A DNA stretch of 64,000 bases from RFSX01 sp965248155 (GTDB lineage: Bacteria; Bacteroidota; Bacteroidia; Chitinophagales; Saprospiraceae). The notes under the pieces are model-generated. The model saw only the letters and a program-made list of their open reading frames with translations. It had not been told where the DNA came from and made no database searches. A program made the translations under genes and the position numbers. Position 1 is the first letter of the stretch, and each line of letters begins with the position of its first letter. Positions 37,680 to 47,352 of the stretch are shown one piece after another. The stretch is from the NCBI GenBank assembly GCA_965248155.1, contig CBDFIO010000002.1:1054001-1118000 (forward strand), in the 5' to 3' direction.

Positions 37680-38561
37680 ATGAATAAAAAAGTCATCGCA
37701 TACCTCCAATTACATGGGGCAGTATTACTTTTCGGTCTGACAGCCACCTTAGGGGATTTGATTTCAATTTCTGCCATTAGTCTTGTATGGTGGCGGGTTT
37801 TGATAACCAGTATTAGTCTTCTTTTCTTTATTCAATTTGGAAGATATCTCTTAAAAATGGGCCTCCGCCTACTTCTCATTTATGCCGGGATAGGAGTTCT
37901 TGTTGCACTGCATTGGCTTACTTTCTATGGAGCCATTAAATATTCCAATGCTTCTATTGTATTAGCCGCTATGGCAACTACCTCATTATTTACTGCATTT
38001 ATTGAACCGCTTATTACAGGTAAGAAATTTCTGAAATTTGAAGTTTTTCTAGGCTTATTAATCATTCCACCAATGGTTTTGATAGCCAATAATATTGATC
38101 TAGACATGCAACGAGGGCTTTGGCTCGGCTTGATATCAGCGTTACTGGCGTCTACATTTGCGTGCTTCAATAAAAAATACATCCATAAAGCATCTCCGTA
38201 TGAAATCAGCTTTATTGAGATTTTTAGCGCTTTTTTATTTCTCACAATTCTGATTCCATTCTTTGTCAATGTTAAATCAGGGTTTATACCTGATCCTACA
38301 GATTGGTTGTATCTGATTTTTCTTGCACTGGCCTGTACCACTTTTGCATACGTTCTTAGTATGAAAGCATTAAAGCAAGTTTCTGCATTCGATGCAAATC
38401 TTGTTATCAATATGGAACCTGTTTATGGGATTATTTTTGCAATTATTATTTTGAAAGAACATAAGGATATGTCGAGTCATTTTTATTGGGGGATGGTTCT
38501 TATTATGATTATTGTTTTTAGTCACCCATTTTTGAATAAGAAACTATATGGAAGAAAATAA
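37680..38561 (+). CDS. EamA/DMT-family transporter
   Basis: A 293-residue inner-membrane protein with ten hydrophobic helices in two EamA repeats (ISLVWWRVLITSISLLFF and LACTTFAYVLSMKALKQVS mark the repeat cores). Members export metabolites such as amino acids or nucleosides by an antiport or uniport mechanism; the substrate is not predictable. Its last 14 bases overlap the methyltransferase start, pointing to translational coupling. Confidence 0.92.
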   Translation: MNKKVIAYLQLHGAVLLFGLTATLGDLISISAISLVWWRVLITSISLLFFIQFGRYLLKMGLRLLLIYAGIGVLVALHWLTFYGAIKYSNASIVLAAMATTSLFTAFIEPLITGKKFLKFEVFLGLLIIPPMVLIANNIDLDMQRGLWLGLISALLASTFACFNKKYIHKASPYEISFIEIFSAFLFLTILIPFFVNVKSGFIPDPTDWLYLIFLALACTTFAYVLSMKALKQVSAFDANLVINMEPVYGIIFAIIILKEHKDMSSHFYWGMVLIMIIVFSHPFLNKKLYGRK

Positions 38562-39198
38562 AGCCTACGACATTACTTCAAGTGAAATCTACGATTACTG
38601 CAAAACCATGTCCAGTAAATTACCGGCGGCACTGAAGGAAATCGAAATAATTACTGCAACAATTGGCCAGGAGATAATGTTATCCGGCCCTTTCCTAGGC
38701 AACTATCTTATGATGATCTCGAAAGTCCTTCGCCCAAAATACATTTTAGAAGTTGGAGCTTTTACAGGTTATGGAACTGTATGTTTGGGTTTAGGTCTTC
38801 AAGATGGAGGTAAAATAGTTACAATAGAAAAAAATGCAGAACTAAAAGATATTTCATTATCTGTTTTCAAAGAATTGGATTTACATCATAAAGTAATTCA
38901 AATGATTGGAGACGCTTCTGATATTATTGACAAACTGGATTACTCGTTTGATCTTGTATTCCTGGATGCGGCCAAAAGAAAATATGTAGAACATTATGAA
39001 ATGATAATGTCCAAGTTAAATTCCGGTGGTGTTATCCTTGCTGATAATGTATTATGGAAAGGAACTATTCTTTCAGATAATGTTGACAAATTAGGACAAG
39101 GCTTGGATGAATTCAACAAACATGTTAAAGCTGACCCTCGTGTAGAAAATATTTTACTTCCAATAGATGATGGTCTCCATTTTATTCGGAAAAAATAA
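38548..39198 (+). CDS. SAM-dependent O-methyltransferase
   Basis: A 216-residue class I methyltransferase of the catechol-O-methyltransferase-like group. The SAM-binding loop is LEVGAFTGYGTVCLGLGL, with VTIEKN (acidic ribose binder), DLVFLDAAKRKY (metal-binding Asp) and LADNVLWKG (second metal-site residues) following. It methylates a hydroxyl, probably of a small aromatic compound, in the cytoplasm using Mg2+. It overlaps the preceding EamA transporter gene. Confidence 0.92.
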   Translation: MEENKAYDITSSEIYDYCKTMSSKLPAALKEIEIITATIGQEIMLSGPFLGNYLMMISKVLRPKYILEVGAFTGYGTVCLGLGLQDGGKIVTIEKNAELKDISLSVFKELDLHHKVIQMIGDASDIIDKLDYSFDLVFLDAAKRKYVEHYEMIMSKLNSGGVILADNVLWKGTILSDNVDKLGQGLDEFNKHVKADPRVENILLPIDDGLHFIRKK

Positions 39199-39264
39199 AT
39201 CAAAATGTCTTAAATCTAATTTTCAAGCGGCTATATGACAATTAAATATTTAGATATTTGCTTC

Positions 39265-40927
39265 ATGAATTTAAGGCTTGTTGTAACAGCAGTATTTTTC
39301 TTTTTTTATTTGTCAAATGAAGCTCTGGATCGGACTGTAGGATTGCTGAAAAATGATTCTTTAGCATTTAATGGTTATACCTTATTCTCTCCCACCAGTG
39401 CTAATTCAACTTTTCTTATTGATAATTGTGGCCGTAAAATAAATGAATGGACATCAACCATACATCCGGGTATGGTCGCATATCTTCTTGAAGATGGATC
39501 AATTGTAAGGGCAGGAAGAATTTTTGCAAATTTTGGTGCCGGAGGGTCTGGTGGTAGAATTGAAATCATCAGTTGGGACAATCTAGTTGCTTTGGACTTA
39601 TGATCTTGCTGATGCGACGATGCACCAACACCATGATCTTGCTGTTTTACCTAATGGAAATATACTTGTCGTTGCTTGGGACCGGAGATCAGATGCTGAA
39701 GTAATCGCTGCCGGAAGGAATCCTAATTCTATAAGTAGTAATGGAGTTTGGTTTGAAAAAATTCTTGAAATCAAACCGCTCGACAATAATGAAGTTGAAA
39801 TTATTTGGGAATGGTATCTTTTCGATCACCTTATTCAGGAATCAGATTCAACAAAATCAAATTTTGGTGTCGTGAAAAACAATCCTGAAAAAATTGATAT
39901 CAATTTTAACACACAATCCGGCGGAGTTAATACATCAGATTGGTTCCACATTAATGCTATCGATTATAATCCACAATTGGATCAAATCATTTTCAGCAGT
40001 CGTACTATGAATGAAATCTACGTCATTGATCATAGCACTACTATATCTGAAGCAGCTGGAAGTACCGGTGGAAATGCGGCGAGTGGTGGCGATATCCTCT
40101 ACCGTTGGGGCAATCCAATGGTATATCAACAAGGATTCGCTGAAGACCGAAAGCTTTATGGTCAACACGATTCTCAATGGATTGATGAAGGGCTTGAAGA
40201 TGAAGGTAAAATAATGATCTTCAATAATGGAGCTGGTAGGCCAGGAATGAATTACTCATCAATAGAAATTATAGATCCTCCTTTGGATAATTATAATTAT
40301 ATAAAGGATACACTTGTAGCTTTTGGGCCTGAAGAAACAGATTGGACTTTCAGTGGAATGGATGAAACTTCTTTCTTTTCTAACAGAATTTCCGGTGCTC
40401 AAAGACTATCGAATGATAACACTTTGATTTGCTCAGGCAATCAATTCAGGATTTTTGAAATAGACAATTCAGGAAATCTTGTTTGGGATTATTCTAATCC
40501 GATTAATCAGAATGGAGCATTAAGTCAGGGTCAAACCTCTTCTACAAGGGATATTTTCCGAGCCTTCAAGTATTCTCCTGAACATCCTGCATTTGAAAAC
40601 AAAGATTTAGTACCCGGAGAACCATTAGAATTGAATCCTTGGGACGATATGTGTGAAATTTATCCCTTTAGTACCTCAATTGAAGATTTCCACAGCAATT
40701 CAATAGATTTCAAAATGTATCCCAACCCTACTGACAACATTCTAACACTAGAGTTCGAAAACTTTATTCCACGGCAAGTTTCTGTATATAATCAAATAGG
40801 GCAATTGATACATCAAAGCTCTTCTCAAAAATCAGCTTTTATGCAGTTGAATACTTCAGACTGGATCAAGGGCATTTATTATATCCAAATCGATAGATCT
40901 TCAGGATATAAATTAATAGTGCATTAA
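39265..40927 (+). pseudogene. Arylsulfotransferase (ASST)-like secreted protein with T9SS type A domain, frameshifted
   Basis: Starts with a signal peptide from ATG 39265 (MNLRLVVTAVFFFFYLSNEA; an ATG at 39235 is also in frame). The body has ASST-type signatures: FGAGGSGGRIEIISWDN, then in the second frame TYDLADATMHQHHDLAVLP, GNILVVAWDRR and YGQHDSQWID. The frame breaks near 39585-39600, fitting one extra base. The C-terminus is a type A sorting domain (YPNPTDNILTLEF, ISVYNQIG-like VSVYNQIGQLIHQS, GIYYIQI). ASST moves sulfate between aryl esters and phenols, but many Bacteroidota members lack proven activity. Restored length about 553 residues. Confidence 0.83.
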
Positions 40928-40947
40928 TTTACTTTATCGTCAAGCAA

Positions 40948-41490
40948 TTAGACCTTTTCAAGAGAGGACATAAAAATGGATAATACATCTTTAAGATTCT
41001 TATTGAGATCAGCATCCAGAATGCCATCTTCCAAGGAGAAATTTTTATTGAAAAAAGGTAATGAGAATTCAGCAACGACAGGACCGTCCATATACTGAAA
41101 TCGTGATTTCACAAAATCTAAAACATTCCTTCCCCCTCTCCCACCCGGAGAGGTTGCCATTACTAACATTGGTTTTCCATTCCACATACTTTTTTCTACC
41201 CTGGAAACCCAATCTAAGATATTTTTAAAAGCTGCTGAAAAGGAACCATTATGTTCTGCAAATGAAATCAAAATACCATCGGCGACTTTTATATGTTCTT
41301 TAAACTTAATAGCAAGTTCATGAACTCCATTTTCCTTTTCTCTATCAATGCTAAAAATGGGCATCTCAAAGTCATTAAGATCAACAAAATCTATTTCACA
41401 ATCAGTAAGTTGAGAACAACTGTAAAACGCTAATTTCTTGTTGATTGACTCAATACTGTTGCTTGCACCGAACGATAATATTCTCTTCAC
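40948..41490 (-). CDS. NAD(P)H-dependent FMN reductase
   Basis: A 180-residue flavodoxin-like protein from GTG 41490 (VKRILSFGASNS); the codon before it is TTG and could also serve. The FMN-binding loop is GASNSIESINK, with the dimer and isoalloxazine contact regions in ISFAEHNGSFSAAFKNILDWVSR and MATSPGGRGGRNVLDFV. The enzymes reduce FMN or quinones, and serve many roles. It starts 13 bases after the stop of the Omp85-type gene on the same strand. Confidence 0.9.
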   Translation of the reverse strand: MKRILSFGASNSIESINKKLAFYSCSQLTDCEIDFVDLNDFEMPIFSIDREKENGVHELAIKFKEHIKVADGILISFAEHNGSFSAAFKNILDWVSRVEKSMWNGKPMLVMATSPGGRGGRNVLDFVKSRFQYMDGPVVAEFSLPFFNKNFSLEDGILDADLNKNLKDVLSIFMSSLEKV

Positions 41491-41502
41491 CAATGTTTTT
41501 TT

Positions 41503-43257
41503 TTAAAAAAGTGAGATAAATCCAAAATGGGTCTTAGGTTTTGAAAAGTCAAATCCTTGTACTTCTGTTCTTCCTGCAGCAATCGAAAAATTAAATAATC
41601 CTACTGAAGTTTCAATGCCTAAGCTTGCTCCTATTCCGGCTACCATCATGTTATTTCCATCGTTATCTTCAATAAAACCAATATCTAAAAATGGTAAACT
41701 AAAATAAGAGTTATTAGATAACAGTAATCTATATTCAATTGTTGTAATCCCATAATAAGAAGTAAACAATGAAGCTTCATCAAATCCTCTAAGTAAGTTA
41801 TTCCCCCCTATTTGATATTTTTCATTAAATAATAATCCTGATGAAGAATATCTCCACCCTCCATTCAAATGAAAGCCGATCGTCGATCTTTGAGCTATTG
41901 GGTGGTAATAGGAAAACTTTGTACTTAATTCAAAACGGGGAACACGCAAATCCAAAGTATCATAACTATTTGAAAAATCTACAGATTCGTTTTTTAGTGT
42001 AAAAATTGCAGGATTCGTTTTTATTGTTTTTTGTCCTCCTACTGCCCTAAATGTCCATTGAAATCCGCGTCTAGGATTAAATTTATAATCCAATCGCGTA
42101 ACAAACGCTTCTATTGCTAAGCCATTTAGACTAACATCCAGTTGTTCAGGTAATTTTTTAGTGAGCAGGATTTGATTTGTATCGATATCAATTAGTCGAG
42201 AAGATTCAAGGTCCCATGATACTTTTACATTATCTGTGTTATTTAATAGATACTGAACCCCTAAATCAGCATGTAATGTTTGATAGTCACGGCTATTCCT
42301 GAAAATACTAAAATCAAGATCTAAAGCAAATGGAAGATCAAATAGATAAGGGTAATTAAAGGCCACTTCAAACTTTTGTTGTTCGGGTCTTAATCTTTCG
42401 AAATCAACAAAAATATACTCTCCATATCCCAGCATATTCAGCATTTCTACTGTAAAATCTAAGGAAATAAATAATTGTTTCCCTTCTATCTCATTCGTTG
42501 GAATAACTCCAAAAAGTAAATCAAAACGACTACTATTTTTTGGTTTTAGATAAACATCCAGGGAAGCAAAATTGTAAAACAAGCCTAACTCAGGGTCCTT
42601 TTCCAACTCTACAAAAGTCAATTTCCTTAATTTATCTCCAGACTCAGCAACGAGTTTATGATTGTAAGGTTCTGATTTAATAATCCCAAGGTAGTTTTTC
42701 AAATAGCTATTCTTTAATTCAACATTTCCATAAATCCTAATCGAATCAAATATGATTTGGGGACCTTCTGAAATGCTTAAAAAAGCTGTCATTTTACCAT
42801 TATCCAACTTTAGGTTTTTAAGACCGATTTTTGCAAATGGGAAACCATTATTACCATATCGAGATAACAAATCATCTCTGAATGCAATATATTCTGTAGC
42901 TGAATTTGGCTTTCTAATATTTAACTCTCGGATTAGTGCTTGACCTAAAGAATCGAATTCGAGCGAATCAAACGAATATTGAGGACCAATGTGGAGGTAG
43001 GCATTATAGATTTGATTCAGTGTATCGAAATGAATGGAATCAAACGAACTTTCCAGATATTCCTGAGTGATCAGATAATCAATTAAAGGTTTTAGCTTAT
43101 TGATGGCTTCTAATCTATTGCTGGCTTCCAGATTTAGAAATTTTTCCTTGATTGTGAATTCATCATTATAAATGACTTCAACAGGAAAGGATTGTGCAAC
43201 TAAAGAAAGCCATCCTATTAAAAAGAATAAGAGCAGATATGATCTTTGATTAATCAA
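41503..43257 (-). CDS. Omp85-family (BamA/TamA-like) outer-membrane protein
   Basis: A 584-residue protein from a TTG start, with signal peptide (YLLLFFLIGWLSLVAQ) and POTRA-like N-terminal region (residues about 100-225; FDSIRIYGNVELKNSYLKNYLGI). The rest is a beta-barrel with the Omp85 landmark GGNNLLRGFDEASLF near the end and a terminal Phe. It may insert or translocate outer-membrane proteins, or act in lipid transport. It is shorter than BamA, so it is called only to family level. The gene precedes the FMN reductase gene on the same strand. Confidence 0.8.
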   Translation of the reverse strand: MINQRSYLLLFFLIGWLSLVAQSFPVEVIYNDEFTIKEKFLNLEASNRLEAINKLKPLIDYLITQEYLESSFDSIHFDTLNQIYNAYLHIGPQYSFDSLEFDSLGQALIRELNIRKPNSATEYIAFRDDLLSRYGNNGFPFAKIGLKNLKLDNGKMTAFLSISEGPQIIFDSIRIYGNVELKNSYLKNYLGIIKSEPYNHKLVAESGDKLRKLTFVELEKDPELGLFYNFASLDVYLKPKNSSRFDLLFGVIPTNEIEGKQLFISLDFTVEMLNMLGYGEYIFVDFERLRPEQQKFEVAFNYPYLFDLPFALDLDFSIFRNSRDYQTLHADLGVQYLLNNTDNVKVSWDLESSRLIDIDTNQILLTKKLPEQLDVSLNGLAIEAFVTRLDYKFNPRRGFQWTFRAVGGQKTIKTNPAIFTLKNESVDFSNSYDTLDLRVPRFELSTKFSYYHPIAQRSTIGFHLNGGWRYSSSGLLFNEKYQIGGNNLLRGFDEASLFTSYYGITTIEYRLLLSNNSYFSLPFLDIGFIEDNDGNNMMVAGIGASLGIETSVGLFNFSIAAGRTEVQGFDFSKPKTHFGFISLF

Positions 43258-43292
43258 ATAGATACATTTGTAAACTGTAAAGATAAACGTGT

Positions 43293-44417
43293 ATGGCAGG
43301 AATTTATGTGCATATTCCCTTCTGTAAAAAAGCTTGTCACTATTGTAATTTTCATTTTTCGACGTCGATGGGGCTTAAATCTGAAGTTATTGATTCAATA
43401 GTTAAAGAGATTGAGCTTCAAAACAAATACCTTGATGATGAATCTATTTCAACTATATACTTTGGTGGCGGCACCCCATCCCTTCTTGATATCGAAGAGG
43501 TAAATTTAATTCTAAAGGCTATCAAAAATAATTTTGAAGTTGAGGATCGCGCAGAATTAAGTCTTGAAGCAAATCCTGATGATTTAGATACAGAAAAGAT
43601 TGCTGGACTTAAATCTGTTGGAATTAATCGTCTAAGTATTGGAATACAATCATTTAATCAGGAAGATTTAGTGTGGATGAACCGATCTCACAATGCGAGT
43701 CAATCCCACAAAATATTGGAAGATTGTATAGAAAATGAATTAACGAATTTAAGTATAGATTTAGTTTTTGGGATTCCAGTCAGTTCAAATAACCAATGGA
43801 AAGAAAACCTAATTCAAGGTCTAGCTTACAATATTAATCACATATCCTGTTATGGATTGACGGTTGAAGAAAAAACTGCACTTCACCATTTTATTAAAAA
43901 TGGGACTTATGAAGCTCCAGATGAAACCCTTTCGGCTGAGCAATTTAGAATTGCCTCAGACTATCTAAGATCCCAAGGGTATTTGCATTACGAAATCTCA
44001 AATTATGCAAAACCAGGTCATATTTCTAAGCATAATTCTAACTATTGGAGGCAGGAGAATTATCTAGGAATTGGACCATCCGCTCATTCTTATAATGGAA
44101 ATTCCAGGCAATGGAATATTTCTCACAATAAAAAATATGGTGAAAGTTTAAAATTAGAACTGCTGCCTTCAACAATGGAAATTCTCTCTGCAAAAGACAG
44201 ATTTAACGAATATGTGATGACGGGTTTAAGAACAATTTGGGGATGTAATGCAATTCAGTTGAAAACAATAAATAGTGATTTTTATGAGATGTTTCGAATT
44301 GCATCTAAACCCCTTATTGACAAGTCTCTCTTAATCCAAAAAGATGATCATATTTTTTTAAGCGAAGAAGCAAAGCTTATCGCCGACGCAATTATCTCAG
44401 AATTATTTGTTGCTTGA
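43293..44417 (+). CDS. hemW: Heme chaperone HemW (radical SAM)
   Basis: A 374-residue radical SAM protein. The 4Fe-4S cluster motif is C11-K-K-A-C15-H-Y-C18 in VHIPFCKKACHYCNF. HemW marks are YFGGGTPSLL, LEANPDDLD, GINRLSIGIQSFNQ, DLVFGIPVSSNNQW and EISNYAKPGHISKHNSNYW. It inserts heme into target proteins and was formerly annotated as an oxygen-independent coproporphyrinogen oxidase-like protein; it lacks the HemN-specific CxxxCxxCxC pattern. Divergent from the Omp85 gene. Confidence 0.92.
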   Translation: MAGIYVHIPFCKKACHYCNFHFSTSMGLKSEVIDSIVKEIELQNKYLDDESISTIYFGGGTPSLLDIEEVNLILKAIKNNFEVEDRAELSLEANPDDLDTEKIAGLKSVGINRLSIGIQSFNQEDLVWMNRSHNASQSHKILEDCIENELTNLSIDLVFGIPVSSNNQWKENLIQGLAYNINHISCYGLTVEEKTALHHFIKNGTYEAPDETLSAEQFRIASDYLRSQGYLHYEISNYAKPGHISKHNSNYWRQENYLGIGPSAHSYNGNSRQWNISHNKKYGESLKLELLPSTMEILSAKDRFNEYVMTGLRTIWGCNAIQLKTINSDFYEMFRIASKPLIDKSLLIQKDDHIFLSEEAKLIADAIISELFVA

Positions 44418-44490
44418 AAATGATCATACAGTTTTAATAATTAAAAATATTGATCGATAGTAGTTTCACTATTCAAATTTGTCTGATTTC

Positions 44491-45443
44491 CTAAGAACGA
44501 ATAAAGTTGACGATAGCCTGACTTAATTCTTCATGCAAAGGAATATTAGGGTTTGTGTATGATTCTACGTCCTGAGCACAATCTGCTCCGCTATTCTTCA
44601 TCGTGTGCCCCATATTATTAATTAGACTAAATGGCTTTTGGAATGTGCGAGATTTAATTCTTTAGCATGAAGAGTTGGTACTTGAGAATCACACTCTCCT
44701 CCAATTATCAAAACTGGTTTGTCTATTTTTTTTATTTCTTCGATAGGATCAAGATCAAAAACAGATTTAAGATAAGGAACTACACTTTCACGAAATAATG
44801 CAACTAGCATTGGGTTTACCTCGCTTAATTTTTTGTTGTTCTTTATTTCTTCAATATGCACTTTAGCCAGATCAAGAAGCATCGGATATTTTGATAACTG
44901 ATCCTCCACAACTTTATCAAGTGTTGTACTTATTCCACATAAGGAAATGAATGAAGAAACATGTTCATTGTTATAGGACACTGTAGATCCAATCAGAGCA
45001 CCTTCGCTATGACCAATTACTATTATAGCATCAAAATCAGCACTGAAAAAACCTACAATTTGATTGACGTCCTCTATCAGGTCCTGAATAACCATATTGA
45101 CTTCAGATACTTTAGTGCTTGATCCAATTCCTCTTTTATCATACCTGAAAGATGAGATTCCTTCGTTTTTCAATTTTAGAGCCAGTTGTAGAAATGCATC
45201 TGTCTTCAATCCAACTATACTATTACAATTCCTATCCGTTGGCCCCGAGCCAGCAATCATAATAGCCAGATATTTTGGTCCGGCATATGAAAGATTTCCT
45301 GAAATAGAAATTGTATCTGAAGTCTGAATGATTAAATCCTTGTCTTCGGAATATTTGGGGTCTTTGAGGAGTGATTTCTCTGCAGTACATGATAGGGAAA
45401 GGCATACAGAAACACATAATATCAAGAAAACTATATTCTTCAT
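44491..45443 (-). pseudogene. Secreted alpha/beta hydrolase, frameshifted near the C-terminus
   Basis: A lipoprotein-like signal (SLSCT) is followed by an alpha/beta hydrolase fold: IAGSGPTDRNC (oxyanion side), FRYDKRGIGSS, the nucleophile elbow IGHSEGALIG (Ser), and ECDSQVP (Asp). The frame meets a stop at 44622 after KSHLV because one T is missing (GTC-TTA-ATT expected). The remaining C-terminus in the next frame, LINNMGHTMKNSGADCAQDV and on to TAG at 44491, carries the catalytic His in NNMGHTM. Restored length about 317 residues. Without repair the enzyme would lack its His. Confidence 0.85.
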
Positions 45444-45550
45444 CAGTATTGCTTTAACTTATAAAACAGAATGTTCATATAAATATAATCCATTAAGGCA
45501 GGAGGTAAACTCCAAAATATTCTCTAAATTCCATTTCTTAATAAAATTAC

Positions 45551-46048
45551 TTGATCAAGATCATCAATAAAATTAATGAGGCTGTTGGCCAAGCTGTTTC
45601 CTGGTTAACCACAGTGCTTGTTGTTTTTGTTTGTTTTGATGTATTTAGAAGATATCTCCTTAAGGACTCTGCAGCATGGATTATGGAAATGGAATGGCAT
45701 CTTTTTTCTATGATTTTCCTATTGAGTGCCGGTTATACATTAAAGCATAATAAACATGTTAGAGTTGACCTTTTTTATGAGAAATTTTCCTCAATTGACA
45801 AAGCCTGGGTCAACTTAATCGGATCACTTTTATTTCTTCTCCCATGGTGCTGTATGATCATTTATTTTTCTGCTCATTATGCGTGGAATTCATGGCTCAT
45901 TCAAGAAGGCTCTCCTGATCCTGGTGGACTTCCAGCAAGATACTTTATTAAATTTTGCATCAGCATTGGTTTTATGTTATTGCTTTTGCAATCCATGGAG
46001 TTGATCCTTGAATCCTTTCAAAAAATAAAATCCAATCGCAAAAGTTAG
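45551..46048 (+). CDS. dctQ: TRAP transporter small permease DctQ
   Basis: A 165-residue protein from a TTG start with four hydrophobic helices. DctQ hallmarks are VVFVCFDVFRRYLLKDSAAWIMEMEWHLF and LSAGYTLKHNKHVRVDLFYE. It joins the large permease DctM into the membrane unit of a sodium-driven solute importer. Its stop overlaps the start of dctM by one base. The extracytoplasmic binding protein lies at 47353-48477 on the opposite strand. Confidence 0.9.
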   Translation: MIKIINKINEAVGQAVSWLTTVLVVFVCFDVFRRYLLKDSAAWIMEMEWHLFSMIFLLSAGYTLKHNKHVRVDLFYEKFSSIDKAWVNLIGSLLFLLPWCCMIIYFSAHYAWNSWLIQEGSPDPGGLPARYFIKFCISIGFMLLLLQSMELILESFQKIKSNRKS

Positions 46049-47349
46049 TGGAATTTATTGCTATCATATTATTCGTAAGCATTCTAGTCTTGATCCTCTA
46101 CGGATTTCCTGTCGCCTTTACTCTCGGTGGTTTATCAATGTTATATGCAATTTGTTTTTTAGACAGCTCAAGTTTTTATGCACTTCCTCCAAGGATTATG
46201 GGTGTCATGGGAAATTATGTGCTCATCGCTGTCCCGCTTTTTGTTTATATGGGAATAATGCTTGAAAAATCGGGGCTGGCCGAAAGTTTGCTTGAAACGA
46301 TGTCTATGCTTTTTGGAAGGTTAAGAGGAGGTCTTGCCATTTCTGTTGTTATTGTAGGAGCCCTTCTGGCAGCATCCACTGGAATCGTTGGAGCCACGGT
46401 AATTACTATGGGATTGATAAGTCTTCCTACTATGCTTAAGCGTGGATATGATCCATCTTTTGCATCAGGAACCATTGCCTCTTCAGGAACTTTGGGTCAG
46501 ATTATTCCTCCATCTGTTGTCCTTGTTTTATTAGGAAGCGTATTAAACGTATCAGTAGGAGATCTCTTTAAATGTGCTATTGTTCCAGGACTTCTATTAG
46601 TAGCTGCATACATCATTTTCATTTTAATCTATTCTTATCTTCATCCTTCAAAGGCACCAGCTTTAAGTGCTGAAGAAATAAAACAATTTAAATCTAAAGG
46701 TTTTGCTAAAAGAGTAATAAAAGCCTTTTTATTCCCATTAATTCTTATCGCGTCAGTTTTGGGATCCATATTAGTAGGAATAGCTTCACCTACAGAAGCA
46801 GCTGCCGTTGGTGCTTTAGGTTCTATAATCTTAACATGGATTCAAGGTCGTCTCAATATCAAAACCCTAAAAGAAGTTATGCAGGAGACGACCCATCTGA
46901 CAACAATGGTCTTCTTCATATTATTGGGCGCAACAACATTCACTTTTGTATTTCGGGAATTAGGAGGTGACAGTTTCCTTATTTCAAGTATTGAGCAATC
47001 TAATTTAAGTCCTCAAATGTTTCTCCTTTTGGTAATGTTGGTTGTTTTTGTTGCCGGATTTTTTATTGATTTTATTGAGATTATATTTATTATAGTCCCT
47101 GTTGTCGCTCCAATATTTATTGCATTAGACATTAACCTATTGTGGATTGGAATCTTGCTTGCTCTTAATCTTCAAACTTCATTTCTGACACCTCCATTTG
47201 GTTTCTCACTTTTCTATTTGAAAGGAGTAGCTCCAAAAGAAGTAACTACCCAGCACTTGTACAAGGGAATAATTCCTTTCTTGGTGTTGCAACTAATAGT
47301 TCTTCTTTTAGTTGTATTCTTCCCTCAGATAGTATTTTTTGTTTTGTAA
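46048..47349 (+). CDS. dctM: TRAP transporter large permease DctM
   Basis: A 433-residue membrane protein with about 13 helices, from GTG 46048. Family motifs: YGFPVAFTLGGLSMLY, AVPLFVYMGIMLEKSGLAESLL, GGLAISVVIVGALLAASTGIVGATV, ASGTIASSGTLGQIIPPSVVLVLLG and GIASPTEAAAVGALGS. It forms the ion-coupled channel. The closest typed binding protein in the set points to alpha-keto acid or lactate-like substrates. Confidence 0.93.
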   Translation: MEFIAIILFVSILVLILYGFPVAFTLGGLSMLYAICFLDSSSFYALPPRIMGVMGNYVLIAVPLFVYMGIMLEKSGLAESLLETMSMLFGRLRGGLAISVVIVGALLAASTGIVGATVITMGLISLPTMLKRGYDPSFASGTIASSGTLGQIIPPSVVLVLLGSVLNVSVGDLFKCAIVPGLLLVAAYIIFILIYSYLHPSKAPALSAEEIKQFKSKGFAKRVIKAFLFPLILIASVLGSILVGIASPTEAAAVGALGSIILTWIQGRLNIKTLKEVMQETTHLTTMVFFILLGATTFTFVFRELGGDSFLISSIEQSNLSPQMFLLLVMLVVFVAGFFIDFIEIIFIIVPVVAPIFIALDINLLWIGILLALNLQTSFLTPPFGFSLFYLKGVAPKEVTTQHLYKGIIPFLVLQLIVLLLVVFFPQIVFFVL

Positions 47350-47352
47350 TCT

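Noticed and set aside
37925..38410. A 161-codon minus-strand frame inside the EamA transporter gene
   Set aside because: It is a shadow of a well-conserved gene and has no protein-like features of its own.
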